DNA of 64,000 bases from Stereocaulon alpinum (lineage: Eukaryota > Ascomycota > Lecanoromycetes > Lecanorales > Stereocaulaceae). The notes beneath the pieces were generated by a model. It saw only the letters and a list, made by a program, of their open reading frames with translations. It did no database searches and was not told where the DNA came from. The translations under genes and the position numbers were made by a program. Below are positions 1 to 10,537 of the stretch, in pieces. Location of the stretch: positions 517,868 to 581,867 of the forward strand of contig JAEUBA010000010.1 in assembly GCA_018257865.1 (NCBI GenBank), in the 5' to 3' direction. Numbering within the stretch: position 1 is the stretch's first letter; each line of letters opens with the position of its first letter.

Positions 1-2784
1 TTGGGACTTGCCACCAAGTACTTCAAGCTGTTCTTGGATTTCGTCGAGGGTCCGAGACATTCCAATGTCAGTCTCATTCGCAGTGAATTCGTTGATCTGT
101 CCCGAGAGATTGACCAACTCCTGGTAGTTTTTGGCAATATCCCTAACAGGCTTTGCAAGTGATTCTACGTCCACTTTCGCCGCCTCATGCTCTTTCACGA
201 CCTGGTCATGATGTTCAATCTCACTAAGGATCTTCTCCCTTTCTAGTCCTAGCCTCTTGATCTCTTCCTGCAACTTTGGCAGCTCCGCTGTAGAAAGTCG
301 CATCCAGGTAGCATGGCTGGGGCCAGCTTCCTTGGCCTTCCGGAGATCCTCTTCAGCGTCATCCAGATCTTTCTGGACTTGTGCAGCAGTATCATTAGCA
401 AGCTTCTGTCTTAATCTTGCAATAAATTCTCTTTCCTCTGCGCCATGAAAAGCTCGTTGGCACATGTTGCACTCGTGCTTTTCCTGGGCCTTTTCTATGC
501 CCCTAGTGAAGTACTTTCGTAGGTTCTCGAAATTGTCGGAGTCCGCCTTGAAAAAATCTCTTGCCTCCTGCATCTCCGAAAGGGTCTTAGCATATTCCTC
601 TGGTTCACATTCCGCGCTGTCCTTCAGTCTTTTCACACAGGCAGCAATCTCTTTCTCGACTTTCTTGATGTCTGTTCTGGCATTGCTGAGCTTGTAGTTA
701 ACCTGCTCCAGAGTACGAGACACGAGCTCGCGCTGACGCTCTACATCTTTCAATTGATGAGTCTTCTGATCAACGGCTTTCTGGAACTCGGCCTCAAGAC
801 TCGATGGCGCCCAGCTCTGGTTCATGAGCTTCTGGAGCCTGACGCCATGCACTGCCTTCATCTTTTCAAGGTTACGTTTACGGTCTTCCGTCTCTTCCTT
901 CCAGTGAGCCAGTCTCGCAAGTTCTGAAGCTTGCTTAGTACCTTGAACTAGGTCACGATTAAGTTGTTCGCTCTCGTCTTTGATGGCTCGAAGTTGTGCA
1001 TTGCTCTCCTGCAACTTACTATCCCACGACCCCTTCTTGGAGTCATCCTTTGCCTTCTGAAGGCGTGCTGCAATGTCCTCAATTTTGGATTGTAGGATTG
1101 CTTTTCCACTTTCATCAAACTCAATAGCGTTGATGTCCGCCAGGAAGATCCCAATGTTGCGGTCATTTGCATCAGACTGTTGCTTCAGGGAATTCCTTTC
1201 AGTGTTCAGTGCTGATTTCCGCTCGCCGAGCTTGCTCAGTAACTCCCGTGCCTTGTTTGCTTCGCGCTCAGTCTCACGGCGTGCTTTCTCAACTGCAGCA
1301 GTCTGGTCTTTGGACAGCCTTGATATCCTCGCCATGTACTCATTGATCTGCATGTCATCCAAATCCGTGTCATAACCCCGGATACTGTGACGACGTGAGC
1401 TATCTTTGATCAAGCCATTGCGTCTCTCGATATCCTGCTCGTGGTTGTCTCTTTGCTCCTCATACTTACCAGCTTCGATATGCTTGTTGCTCAATCTCTT
1501 AACACCCTCATCAATAGCTCGTGTGAGACTGTCGTACTGCTTCAGCTGTTGCTGCCTATTTTGCTCGTGCACAGCTGTACGCTCTTCGTACTGGTCGACC
1601 TCAGATTGTAGCCACTCGTCGGATTCGGAACGTTCATGAAGATCCTGGCGCAGACCTGAGACGTCTTTTTCAAGCCAGACTCGTTTTTCCTCCTTGGCAT
1701 TCAGCGACTCAACAACATGGTTGTACTTCGCTGCATGATCCCACGCCTCTTGATGCTCGTGTTCAGCCTCTATGACCTTCGCCTCAAGCTCAGTGATCTC
1801 TTCGCGGAGGCTATTATGCTCGGCATCTAGTAGTTTTGACTGCCGTTCTGCCTTCTCACCCTTGTCCTTGTTCTCTTTTGTGAATTTTTCGTTAAGCTTG
1901 AGCTTGTCCAGCCTAATGTTCTGGGCTTTCCGCACCTGCTTCAGGTTGTCGATAGCTTTGGTGTACTTTAGAGCTTCGAATATCTCGTCGAACTTGATCT
2001 TGAGCTTTGAAGGTTCGCTCATTGGCCACAAGCTCTCCTCTTGGTGACAGAAGATCACGTTGTCTAGGACGGCTTTCGAGACACCGAGATAATGCGGCAT
2101 GAGCTGGTCTAGCTCTGCGACTCTTGATGATATTGCTGATCTCTCACCATTCGTGATCGACACCAGCGAACCCTCGAGTGTCTTGAATTGTCTAGTGTTC
2201 TTCTTTACAGTGAGTTGCGAACGTCGAGTCAGGATGTGTTCAACGCCGTTGGTGGCATCGAATCTAATCTTAACCTGGGCGAGCACCTCCTTTTCATTAC
2301 ATAACTGCAACGTGTTTAGCGGATATTGGGGATGTCGGGCAGGTCTGACTAACCTTGGGATCGTGAACGAAAGATCCGCTTTTGCTGTTCGGCGGCATAT
2401 CACCCGTGGTGGCATACTTGAGACACTCAATGATGGTCTAGGCATGTATTCAGTAGATTCTGTGGATGTCTGCGGGGCGACAACACACTGTTTTACCAGA
2501 CCCATTTAATCCAACGATCAAAGTCAACGGGCTGTAAAATTGGATTGTCTCAGGGTATTGGTTATCGAAGGAGCGGACCCTGTATTCTTTCAGCTGTATT
2601 AAACTCTAGATGGGCGAGTACTGTCTCACCCGAGGATCGAGAGCTTGTTGATTCTCGCTATAAGCAAGTCAGTCGGTAAAGTGAAAGCTAGGCGCTCTCA
2701 GCGGCATCGTCAAGGTGCTTACACCTGTGAAGATCGTTAGCTTGACGTAGAATGCAAAATAAGGGAGCCCAAGGAGACTTACAT
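1..2784 (-). CDS. rad50: RAD50 double-strand-break repair ATPase (C-terminus beyond the window)
   Basis: Rad50 is the SMC-like ATPase of the nuclear Mre11-Rad50-Nbs1 complex, which tethers and processes DNA ends. Exons on the minus strand are 2784-2783, 2724-2723, 2657-2630, 2579-2489, 2437-2354 and 2304 to the window edge: 837 codons of an expected ~1300. The N-terminus reads MSRINKLSILGVRSF, typical of the family. Walker A GLNGSGKT is at residues 34-41, followed by TIIECLKYATTGD. A long heptad-rich coiled coil follows, and the zinc hook CNMC is at residues 681-684 (460-471). The second coiled-coil arm starts but the signature motif and Walker B lie off the window. The 65-, 58-, 50-, 51- and 49-bp introns are GT-AG. 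The start codon is split by a 2-nt micro-exon (see findings). It is divergent from wc-2. Identification is very secure; only the first two exons are inferred from splice signals. Confidence 0.96.
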
Positions 2785-3061
2785 TGTAGTACTTTCAAGA
2801 CCCTTCAGTCAAGCTGGAGACGAGTAGTGTTGGATAGGAGCGAAGAAGTGCTCAGTACTTGGCTAATCTAGAGAGGTAGGAGGGCAGAAAGGCCAGCGAA
2901 CCTATTTTGGTCGCGTTGACAGTTCCCCGCCCGAGCCCGCGTTCTTCACCAACTCACGTGGGTTGCGGCTAATTCCCATTCGCTTTGCGCATCAACACTC
3001 CCACTGCTCTCACTCTGGTATTATTGATGAAGGCATTCAACCATTCAATGGTCTTTTTGTC
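2785..3061. promoter_or_regulatory. Shared RAD50 / wc-2 divergent promoter region
   Basis: These 277 bp separate the RAD50 start (minus) from the most upstream reasonable wc-2 start (plus). A palindromic CACGTG (E-box type) lies at 2955-2960. No clear TATA box is visible. Part of the stretch must be 5' UTR for both genes. That the two genes share regulation is inference from geometry only. Confidence 0.45.
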
Positions 3062-4621
3062 ATGTCAATGTTCGAGCATGGCCAAAGGAGCCTATCCTCT
3101 GCGATGGGCAATCCGGTGAGTTCTCAGTGTCTTTACAGCCAAGCTGCTGAAGCCTGATCATTACGATAGATGGAGGCAATGGGCGGCGGCGATGCCCACA
3201 TGACAGACATGCTTGATCAAAGGGGGGATGTGATGGATGGTCTAGATGTTGACATGCTACCCATGAACCTCGATCTTGGCCTCAATGGAACGGACTCACA
3301 GAAATACGGCGCAGGCGAACATAGACTGGATCCGCAGCAGCCGGGAAATGAGGCAAATGACGATAGCGCGGCGGCGAATAATACAATGACAGGAGCAGGG
3401 GCTGGTCCGTTGCCCACAGGTTTTGGTACTCAATCGAATGTCAATGGCGGAAGCACCTTGACAGATTTTACCAAGCGAAGAAATTGGTCTCAAAGAGTAC
3501 TTGAGGAGCTCAAAGACTTCCTGCACATACTCACACCGGCAGGGAGCATACTCTATGTATCACCTTCGGCAAAACATTTGACTGGCTACAATTCGGACGA
3601 GCTGATTGGAAAATTCATCGTTGATTTGGTCCACCCTGACGACAGCGCCGTCTTCGTCCGCGAGTTCAACGAGTCTATAGCTTCGGGCAACCCCCTTCGC
3701 TTCTTCTACCGCTTTCGAAAAGCTGACGGTACCTACACAATCTTCGAGTCTCACGGACATCCACACTTGACATCAGATGCCGCAGCTTTCGGACCGAACA
3801 ACGCAGCTGGCTTCTGTCGGGGTTTCTTTATGATGTCTAGACCATACCCAACGAAGAATGCCAGCCTTCTAGACTCATTTCTTGAACACAAGATTGAGAA
3901 TGAGCGCTTGACCAAGCGGATTGCAGACCTTCGAAGAGAAGAGCAGGAAGAGATCGAGGCACAGCAACGCCATTATCAAAAGAAGGAAGAAGGCGGGAGC
4001 GTAACACCATCAAATACCCAACGTACAGAGAGCGAGACTATTGGCTCAGCCTCCCTGGCATCAAGCCAATCGAACGACTACAACGGCATGCCGCCGCCGG
4101 CAAAACCCAGCGTGTCCAACACAGCTTTAACACAACAAAACCTTGACGAAGCGAACGCCGGCTATAAGCCCGACAGCATCAATGATAAGATGGCACGATA
4201 TGAAGGCGCCACTCATATTGAGACAATTGAAATGTTGACCGGGCTTCGCTACCGTGATGGCGAGCGATCGCAAGGCATCAGCACCGGCGATGCAAGCCCA
4301 GCACTTATCAGGGGCGATGCTGGCATCGCCATTCCAATCGAAAAGGACAATCGAGGTGGAGATAAGAAGAAGAAGCTGAAAGTAGCGGACGAGTACGTGT
4401 GTACCGATTGCGGAACCCTCGACTCGCCAGAATGGAGAAAGGGACCGAACGGGCCAAAAACACTATGCAATGCTTGCGGACGTGAGTGCTCCATCGCACA
4501 AAGAGTGCTTGATAGGCTAATCCATATAACAGTTCGGTGGGCCAAAAAAGAGAAGAAAGAGCGGACAATCCCTAGGTCAAACGCACCTGGTTTGCCGCAA
4601 GGAATCAACAGTGGCAGCTGA
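3062..4621 (+). CDS. wc-2: White Collar 2 (PAS plus GATA zinc-finger light/clock transcription factor)
   Basis: WC-2 pairs with the photoreceptor WC-1 to form the nuclear White Collar complex that drives blue-light and circadian transcription. My model joins 3062-3115, 3170-4481 and 4533-4621 (484 aa). The 51-bp intron at 4482-4532 is a multiple of three and would read through, but removing it restores the GATA finger end CNACGLRWAKKEKK. A single PAS domain covers about residues 130-250 (ILTPAGSILYVSPSAKHLTG onward). The GATA finger is Cys-X2-Cys-X18-Cys-X2-Cys from residue 429. A short coiled coil and a low-complexity linker lie between them. The acidic N-terminus has no LOV cysteine motif, which separates it from WC-1. 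The first exon is inferred from a good donor (3116) and acceptor (3169) that keep frame; the ATG at 3170 (466 aa) is the alternative start. Confidence 0.93.
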
Positions 4622-5303
4622 AGCGACTCTCATATTGGCTGTATCATACTCTATCATGCTGGTATATGATATCGGTACGCTCGAGCGTAAGGCGTTTGGT
4701 GTGGACGCGGACCAGATTCCAGATTTCTGGGGATGTCCTGATGGCGTTCGAAGCATGACGATGCACGATACCCTCATTTTGTATTTACTTTGTCTTGTCA
4801 CAGAAGGATTCCTGCTTGTCGCTAATAAATAGGCTACTCCTACATAAGATCCTACTTCACCCTAGAAAGTCACAATTGCCATCCCCAGAGACTCGTCACC
4901 AAGGCCTGTGCCTTTCAGGTCGACTCCGTCTCCAAATCCACAACACACAACCTCTCGGTGTACCTTTTTCTTGACGGACGAATGCGCTTAGAGGTACGGA
5001 TCTGCCTTGCTTTGAAATTGGCCTGGCTCGATGGTCATGTTAAAGAATCGCAATACATGCTTAATCGCGTCGACAACCTGTTCAACAAGGGGGTGCAGAG
5101 CCATCAATAAAATACCGCTTCAAAAGCTAGGATCAGCATGGCCACTCTGTTGGCTAACCACCAAGGCGGAAAGTACCATTCGAAGAGGTGAAAAGCCTGT
5201 CATGCCATCCTTGTCGAGGGATACGAAGCACTACTCCTGCTTTTTCGGTCAGGTTAGGCAATGGCCAACGCCACATTCATAGCCGCATAATTCTGCAAAG
5301 TTT
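4622..5303. other. Intergenic region between convergent wc-2 and FRG1-like genes
   Basis: This 682-bp stretch should hold the 3' UTRs of both neighbours. Short open frames occur (for example 4611-4832), but they have no family resemblance or domain signal. I see no RNA gene or repeat here. Confidence 0.5.
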
Positions 5304-6153
5304 TCATGAATATTTATCATGCTTCCCTTTGACTCTCACATCCAATATTGCTTCGTGATAATCGCCCTGAACTCTTGCCTTCTTCAACCTCCTCACCTCA
5401 ACATCGTCCAGCTTCCGCCCAACGGCTTCTTCCAATTCCTTTCGGCTAATCTTCTCCCTGATTTTCGATTCTTTATTCGCCTTGAGCCTTGGTTTGAATC
5501 GAGCCTGCATCCGTATCCTTAGTGTTGTGTTGAAGGAGACTGATTCTGCATCACCGCGGATTTCTAGTACTTTGCTCTCGTCTAAAATTGCAAAGAATTT
5601 CTCCCGTGCTGTTTGGATGCTAAAAGTTCCTGGTGTTTCGGGGGAGGGAATGCAGAGGAAAGACTCCTCGGGGGATATGGCTTCACGAGTTGCGGAAAGG
5701 ACGCCGATTATGTCGCAGCTTAGATATCTAATGGAGTCAGCTAGAAAACAGGCAGTGTCTTGTGGTGGATCATACGTACCGTCCGTGGTGCCCTTTGAAG
5801 CTGATTTCCTCTGTTCCTGCAATCCTACTGGCTATAAAAACCTGTCGTACATCATGAGGTTCAGCGGTCGCCAAATCTCCTTCGACAATGTTCTCGAGTT
5901 CGCTAGCGAACACTTTGCCATTCGCATCGCACGCGATACATGTCGGTTTGGCAGAGGGTAAAACGAATATGACTGGTCCTGTAATATCTGTTGCTGCTTC
6001 GGCGGTCACCCAGCTATCGTCCTCTTCCGAGTCTGCTGCTGTTGTGCTTTGCAATATGAGCGTTCTAGAGTCCTCTTTCTCAGTGCTCTCTGGATGGGGA
6101 GCTTTCCGCTTCTTAGACTTCTTGTCGCCTTTGAAAGCTAGAGGCTTGATCAT
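5304..6153 (-). CDS. FRG1-like protein (actin-bundling-fold, RNA-associated)
   Basis: FRG1 family proteins are small nuclear/nucleolar proteins with a fascin-like beta-trefoil, linked to RNA processing and actin bundling in animals; the fungal role is not well defined. Two exons, 6153-5780 and 5727-5304, flank a 52-bp GT-AG intron and give 265 aa, close to the human FRG1 length. The N-terminus MIKPLAFKGDKKSKKRKA is the family's basic start. The intron falls inside SFKGHHGRYLSCD, the trefoil signature, and only the spliced form reads through it. The C-terminus is rich in Lys, Arg and Glu (IREKISRKELEEAVGRKL), typical of FRG1. I chose the ATG at 6153 over one 47 codons upstream because the family motif begins there. 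The 5' side faces the oxygenase gene across ~370 bp. Confidence 0.85.
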
Positions 6154-6525
6154 TGTCAAATTCCACAATATCCTAGTCAGACAAGTCTTTCTGGATCCTA
6201 GCCTAGATGGTGAAGCAATTACGGTTGACTTCAGGATCTTTTGCACATCGACTTGGAGGAATGTTTGCAAAGTAAGGTGTTGTTCTGTTGCCAAGCTTAG
6301 GAGCCGTTACGCGGGCCCTGGAACGGCCCGCACAACTCTTATCGATAGGAGCGGCATAACGGGCACGACGGGCTTGGAGATGGGGTTGTCTAGGTAGTGA
6401 CTTTGGTGTTGATAGTTGTGCTGTGGCAATTGTGTACCTGATATAAGGCGATTCAAGGCCTGCGAATTCCCCCAAACCACTCTCAATTTTTTCCAGTGGT
6501 TGGATGATGTCAATACAGCATCGAT
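6154..6525. promoter_or_regulatory. Divergent promoter between FRG1-like and oxygenase genes
   Basis: This 372-bp region lies between two divergent start codons and must contain both promoters. Open frames crossing it on either strand are shadows. No distinct motif was found. Confidence 0.4.
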
Positions 6526-7796
6526 ATGGGTAGCTTGACCGCACAGGAACCTCGCAAAGCCGTGGTTGTGAGTCTAGGAGAATTGAAGCAATGTCAGCTT
6601 CTAATAACACCCCATTCTCTTCTACTAAGACCCTAATATGTTTCTCAGCTTCTGTACCATTCGAGTCCTTACAGGAAGCATTTGGACCCTCTTCCTTGGG
6701 CATTCTAATCGTTAAAGATCTTCCTGCAAGATTCCTTGAGCTTCGTCATAAGCTTCTTTCCTATGCCTCATATCTCGCAAATCTTTCTCCCAAAGAGCTA
6801 AGTATATCTCCCTTCCTTCGTATGCTCTGTTTTGCCTATTCAAACATGAATTCGCCTTCCGTAGGTAGTCTGCGCTCATTTTTCCCAGATACTCTAACCT
6901 GCCCATCGGCAAACTACATGAGCGGATGGAGTCACGGCAAGGAAGCCCTCAAAAGCGGCTCTTTTGACACCCTCAAGGGCTCGTACTATGTCAACTGTGC
7001 TTTCTATCAAGGGAAAGGCGTCACATTTCCCCCTTCCCCCGAATTCCCCGAATTCGCTGCGCCAAATGTGTGGCCATCCGAGACGTCTCTGCCAGGCTTC
7101 CGGCAAACTTTCGAAGAGCTGTGTACCTTGATAATCGATACCGCAGTTCTAGTAGCTCGGGCATGCGATCATTATGCCTCAGCACATATCGATAGCTATC
7201 AAGCTGGCTATTTAGAGCATGTGGTAAAAACTTCAATGTCCACGAAAGCGCGCTTGTTACATTATTTCCCCCCAGAACCTTCCCCTGGGAGTAAAGAGAA
7301 TATCAATCAGCGAGAGCTACCAGCTGCCGACTCTTTGGATCACGATTCCTGGTGTGCAACTCATATCGATCACGGTTGCCTGACTGGGCTAACATCCGCC
7401 ATCTATGTCGACGAAGCCAGATATCCACCCAAGGTTCCGGCTACCGATCCCTCCGAGCCCTTATCGACACTTCCGGCTCTACCTTTCCTTCAATCTCCCC
7501 CCGATCCGGCTGCAGGTCTTTACATCCATGCGCGTGACTCCACTATTACTAAAGTATCCATCCCACCTGACTGTCTTGCGTTCCAGACTGGTGAGGCATT
7601 ACAAGTGATTACTGGGGGGCAATTTCGAGCTGTGCCACATTTTGTAAGTGCTGGGGCAGGCGGTAGGGAAGGGATGGGGGTGGCAAGAAACAACTTGGCG
7701 GTGTTCACGCAGCCGAATCTGGAGGAAGTCGTGGACATGGAAAGGGGAACTACTTTTGGGCAGTTTTCGAGGGAAGTTGTGAGCCGATTTCGGTAG
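6526..7796 (+). CDS. 2-oxoglutarate/Fe(II) dioxygenase-like protein (clavaminate/isopenicillin-N-synthase-like fold)
   Basis: The predicted non-haem iron oxygenase has 404 aa encoded by 6526-6592 and 6649-7796. The 56-bp intron has a GTCAGC donor, a CTAAT branch-like site and a CAG acceptor, and joins MGSLTAQEPRKAVVVSLGEL to SSVPFESLQEAFGPSSLGIL. That join fits the start of this fungal family. The iron-binding facial triad is suggested by HID at residues 261-263 (in WCATHIDHG) and a distal His at 353 (in RAVPHFV); an Arg at about 369 (GVARNNLAVF) may bind the co-substrate. No signal peptide or membrane segment is visible, so it is probably cytosolic. The substrate is unknown. No biosynthetic gene cluster surrounds it. 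The fold assignment is good; the start exon is inferred. Confidence 0.8.
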
Positions 7797-8256
7797 ATTG
7801 GTTTTGATGCTGATGCTGGTATTATCAAGAAGCAAACGTTCAATCAACCGATGATATAATGAAGCTCTTGGTAAGCACGCATTTGAACAAGAATCTTGAC
7901 CTCAATTAGAGCTTGGCTATTGACCATGCTTGATTCTTCAACTCCTCCAGGAATGATGATGTTCGGCCTTTGAGCATGATGGACAAACCATCTGAAGTTT
8001 TGGAAAGTACTCCGCCAAGGCATGCGAATTACGTATGCAAGAAGGTTGAGCGAGAACAACAGCTGCGCTTTTGCAGCCATTGATATGGGACCGTAACCTC
8101 GCTGTGATGCTCCCATACCTGTGCAATTCCATGAGCTAGTCCATCGGAGCCGGAACGCCCTGCTCGAAAAACATTCGTAGATTCATAGAAGTCCCATAGC
8201 GTCTCCGAAACAAAGCCAAGTACATATCTCACTTCTCGTGTGACGTCCTCTTTTCC
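7797..8256. other. Intergenic region between convergent genes
   Basis: This 460-bp stretch between two 3' ends should hold both 3' UTRs. Minus-strand frames of 64-90 codons at 7844-8232 overlap each other and show no recognisable domain. I see no repeat or RNA gene. Confidence 0.4.
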
Positions 8257-9186
8257 CTATAAGGCAGCACCACCAGAAGGCGCAGGTGGTGGAAACGACG
8301 CTGCAGCAGCGAGAGGAGAATTCGTGTATGTGCGAGGAAAGTAGTATTGTGGGGGTGATGGGAGCTGAGCCTGTATAGCTGCCATCTCTGGTGTAGGATT
8401 GTCACTCAGATACTCTGGGATGTCTCGTCCCCAGTGGACCGGAGTCTGTGGGGCTATTGGCGGCATTGAGGGAAAAGCTTGCCCCATATTGGGGACAGTA
8501 CCCCTCTCTGCCGCTTCCTTTAGCCATTGTTCCCAGTCGGCATCCAGTGTCGCGCTTTCACCCCTCGCCCGTGCTTCAGTAGCAGCTAAGAGTCTCTGGT
8601 TGAGTTCCACGCCAACACTCTGCTGCACCTCGTCCTCACTTCCAATCTCGGAAACCTCTTCTCCTTCGTCCGAATCCTCCACCTCATCATCGTCGTCACC
8701 GTCCTCGTATTCCATCTCGTTATCCGCTAATTCTCCGGCTTCTACCTCAACCCCCTCTCCACCCCGCAGTGCGGTAAACGTAGCAGTCGTCGTGATGTGT
8801 CTAGCGTCCACGATACCATCCCACGTAGTGTCCTTAATTTTGACTCCATTGTTGGTCTCGTAGGTCTCCCGCGCCCATCGTGTACCCTCCCATCTACACA
8901 GTCTTTGGATCTCATTATCGGTCAATCTAAGTTCGTCAAAGACCCTGAAGACTCTCCTGTGGCATGCAAAGCGACTGAGACGCATGCGGTGCGCTCTTTT
9001 ATTATAGTCTAAGCCGGGGTACTGAGCTTCCAAACAGTCGGTAGGCCCGTAGAAGCAAACAGTCTCCGCACGTACTTCCGGTACAAGATTGCGTCTGACA
9101 TGAGTCTGCCACTCATTTGGGTCAGTGTCCCTCCTCAATGGGTATAGCTTTCCCATCACAAGGTCTTCGATCTTTGGCTTCTTCAT
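8257..9186 (-). CDS. Conserved fungal protein of unknown function with an acidic linker
   Basis: A single-exon 309-aa protein. I do not recognise a named domain. The N-terminal ~130 residues look folded and conserved, with a Cys/Trp/Arg-rich core (ETVCFYGPTDCLEAQYPGLD, then LCRWEGTRWARETYE). A strongly acidic stretch follows at about residues 153-190 (runs of Asp and Glu such as YEDGDDDDEVEDSDEGEE), then a Pro/Ala-rich tail ending SFPPPAPSGGAAL that is probably disordered. There is no signal peptide or membrane helix, so a nuclear or cytosolic protein is likeliest. The start at 9186 is the first Met and directly precedes the conserved block (MKKPKIEDLVMGKLYPLRRD). It is convergent with the oxygenase gene and divergent from the Artemis-like gene across a long gap. 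Confidence 0.8.
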   Translation of the reverse strand: MKKPKIEDLVMGKLYPLRRDTDPNEWQTHVRRNLVPEVRAETVCFYGPTDCLEAQYPGLDYNKRAHRMRLSRFACHRRVFRVFDELRLTDNEIQRLCRWEGTRWARETYETNNGVKIKDTTWDGIVDARHITTTATFTALRGGEGVEVEAGELADNEMEYEDGDDDDEVEDSDEGEEVSEIGSEDEVQQSVGVELNQRLLAATEARARGESATLDADWEQWLKEAAERGTVPNMGQAFPSMPPIAPQTPVHWGRDIPEYLSDNPTPEMAAIQAQLPSPPQYYFPRTYTNSPLAAAASFPPPAPSGGAAL

Positions 9187-10537
9187 GGTGAATTGCTCAA
9201 CGATGTCGGAAGGTTTACGGGGGAAGTGGAAGGGTCGATCGATGCAAGGAGCAGAGAGATGCTGAGCTGCCCGTGTAATGATTGGAGCAGATGTTGGAAG
9301 CCGCTAGAATAACGAAGATAAGAATGGAGGTTTTGTTAGACGTCCAGGACGGGTTGCTTGGTGATTCACTGTCCTGTGAATGAGTGAACCGGAGCCAAGT
9401 GGCGCCGGAAATGAGGGCGTTAAGGGCTAGACGGTCTTAGAAGATATTGCAGGGCCAGTGGAGTGAACAGAGGTGAGGTGTTAAAGCTAGACTTTGGTGG
9501 TGGAATTCCGCTTAATATGGACCGGAGGGCGAGGTGGAGGTCATATGGAACAAGACAGGCAGGAGCATACGAGACTGGATCGTTCCTCTTCGGACAAATA
9601 ATATGATCAAGAGAAGGAAAAGGGATCCGGAATATGTAAGACGTTGAATTGGTATTGGACTGAGTAAGCCAAGGCATGTTGTCATTTGGGGTCACCGGGA
9701 TAGAAGGCAGGAAAGTAGTACAGTAGTGAATCACACCGCTGGATCCACGTCTCAGCGGACCAACGCGCAAGCTTCACAACTAGACGTTCTTTGTACATGG
9801 ATTAGGAAGTGGTGACTTTGTGGCGCCTTTCATTCCGCAAGAAAGCAAGCCGTCTCGTATGCAGACTTCCCTTAAGTTGCCTTAAGGGCTTCGGTAGATC
9901 CGCCTTAACCCCCCGACCCCTTAGTTCTAAGTAGTTCTAAGTAGTTCTAGGCTAGGTTCGGCTTCTCTATGGTTCAATTCTCATTCCCCACTAATGCACC
10001 ACCAGGCACCATTCCACCTGGTCCCCACCGCACCTCTGTACTGCTGGACGAGCTTGCACGAATACAAAGAACCCGGCTCCCGTGACTATCGCTTTACAGT
10101 TGCAGCCCATTTGTAAGTACTAGCGAATGAAGCATCGAGAAGCGTGTGCTCTGCAATTCCTTGTGGTCAATCCTTCACCATAGATTCATGCTCACGACAT
10201 TGGTGGGCCTAAATCCATAGCTCCATCTGGCGTGACACCGTGCGTGCTATATGTCTGGCAATGAAATCTGTTGACAGCCTTGTTTCAATGCTGTTTCCAT
10301 TGCTCTAACATATCTGTGCTTCTCAATGGACATTCAACACTCGCGGTTATCGTGCTACCATTCTCACCCCTTCAGCTCGCTCTGCATGCACCTACTCGAA
10401 GATCCCACGTGCTATTACCGTACTGAAAATCTTCATCCATACCAGGTCATGGGCAGGAAGTGTTCTATCCTGATAGAGCTTTGGGAGCCATAGCTGTTTG
10501 AAGGCAACCCAAGTGTGCCCACGTGGAGAGTTTGAGG
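9187..10537. promoter_or_regulatory. 1.35-kb intergenic region upstream of two divergent genes
   Basis: This is the longest gap in the gene-dense part. It holds the promoters of the 309-aa gene and the Artemis-like gene. A short tandem of TAGTTCTAAG-like 10-mers lies at about 9922-9951, and CACGTG palindromes lie near 10407 and 10521. Two overlapping spurious frames (for example 9420-9770, minus) show no family resemblance. No tRNA or other RNA gene was recognised. Confidence 0.4.
9922..9951. repeat. Short direct repeat, 10-bp unit, about three copies
   Basis: The unit TAGTTCTAAG occurs twice in a row and is followed by TAGTTCTAGG, within the intergenic region upstream of the Artemis-like gene. 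It is too short to imply function. Confidence 0.6.

Noticed and set aside
257..2509. Series of plus-strand open frames rich in Ser and Leu
   Set aside because: They are antisense to the RAD50 coiled coil; the minus strand gives an unbroken family match.
4611..4832. 73-codon plus frame with hydrophobic stretches after wc-2
   Set aside because: It overlaps the wc-2 stop and probably lies in its 3' UTR; no motif or start context supports a separate membrane protein.
6203..6703. 166-codon minus frame across the FRG1/oxygenase promoter
   Set aside because: It overlaps the 5' end of the oxygenase gene and shows no family pattern; judged a shadow.
7844..8232. Overlapping minus frames of 64-90 codons
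   Set aside because: They lie in the 3' region between convergent genes and have no domain or conserved look.
9420..9770. 116-codon minus frame in the long intergenic region
   Set aside because: Pro/Ser-rich with no recognisable motif and no splice or neighbour support.
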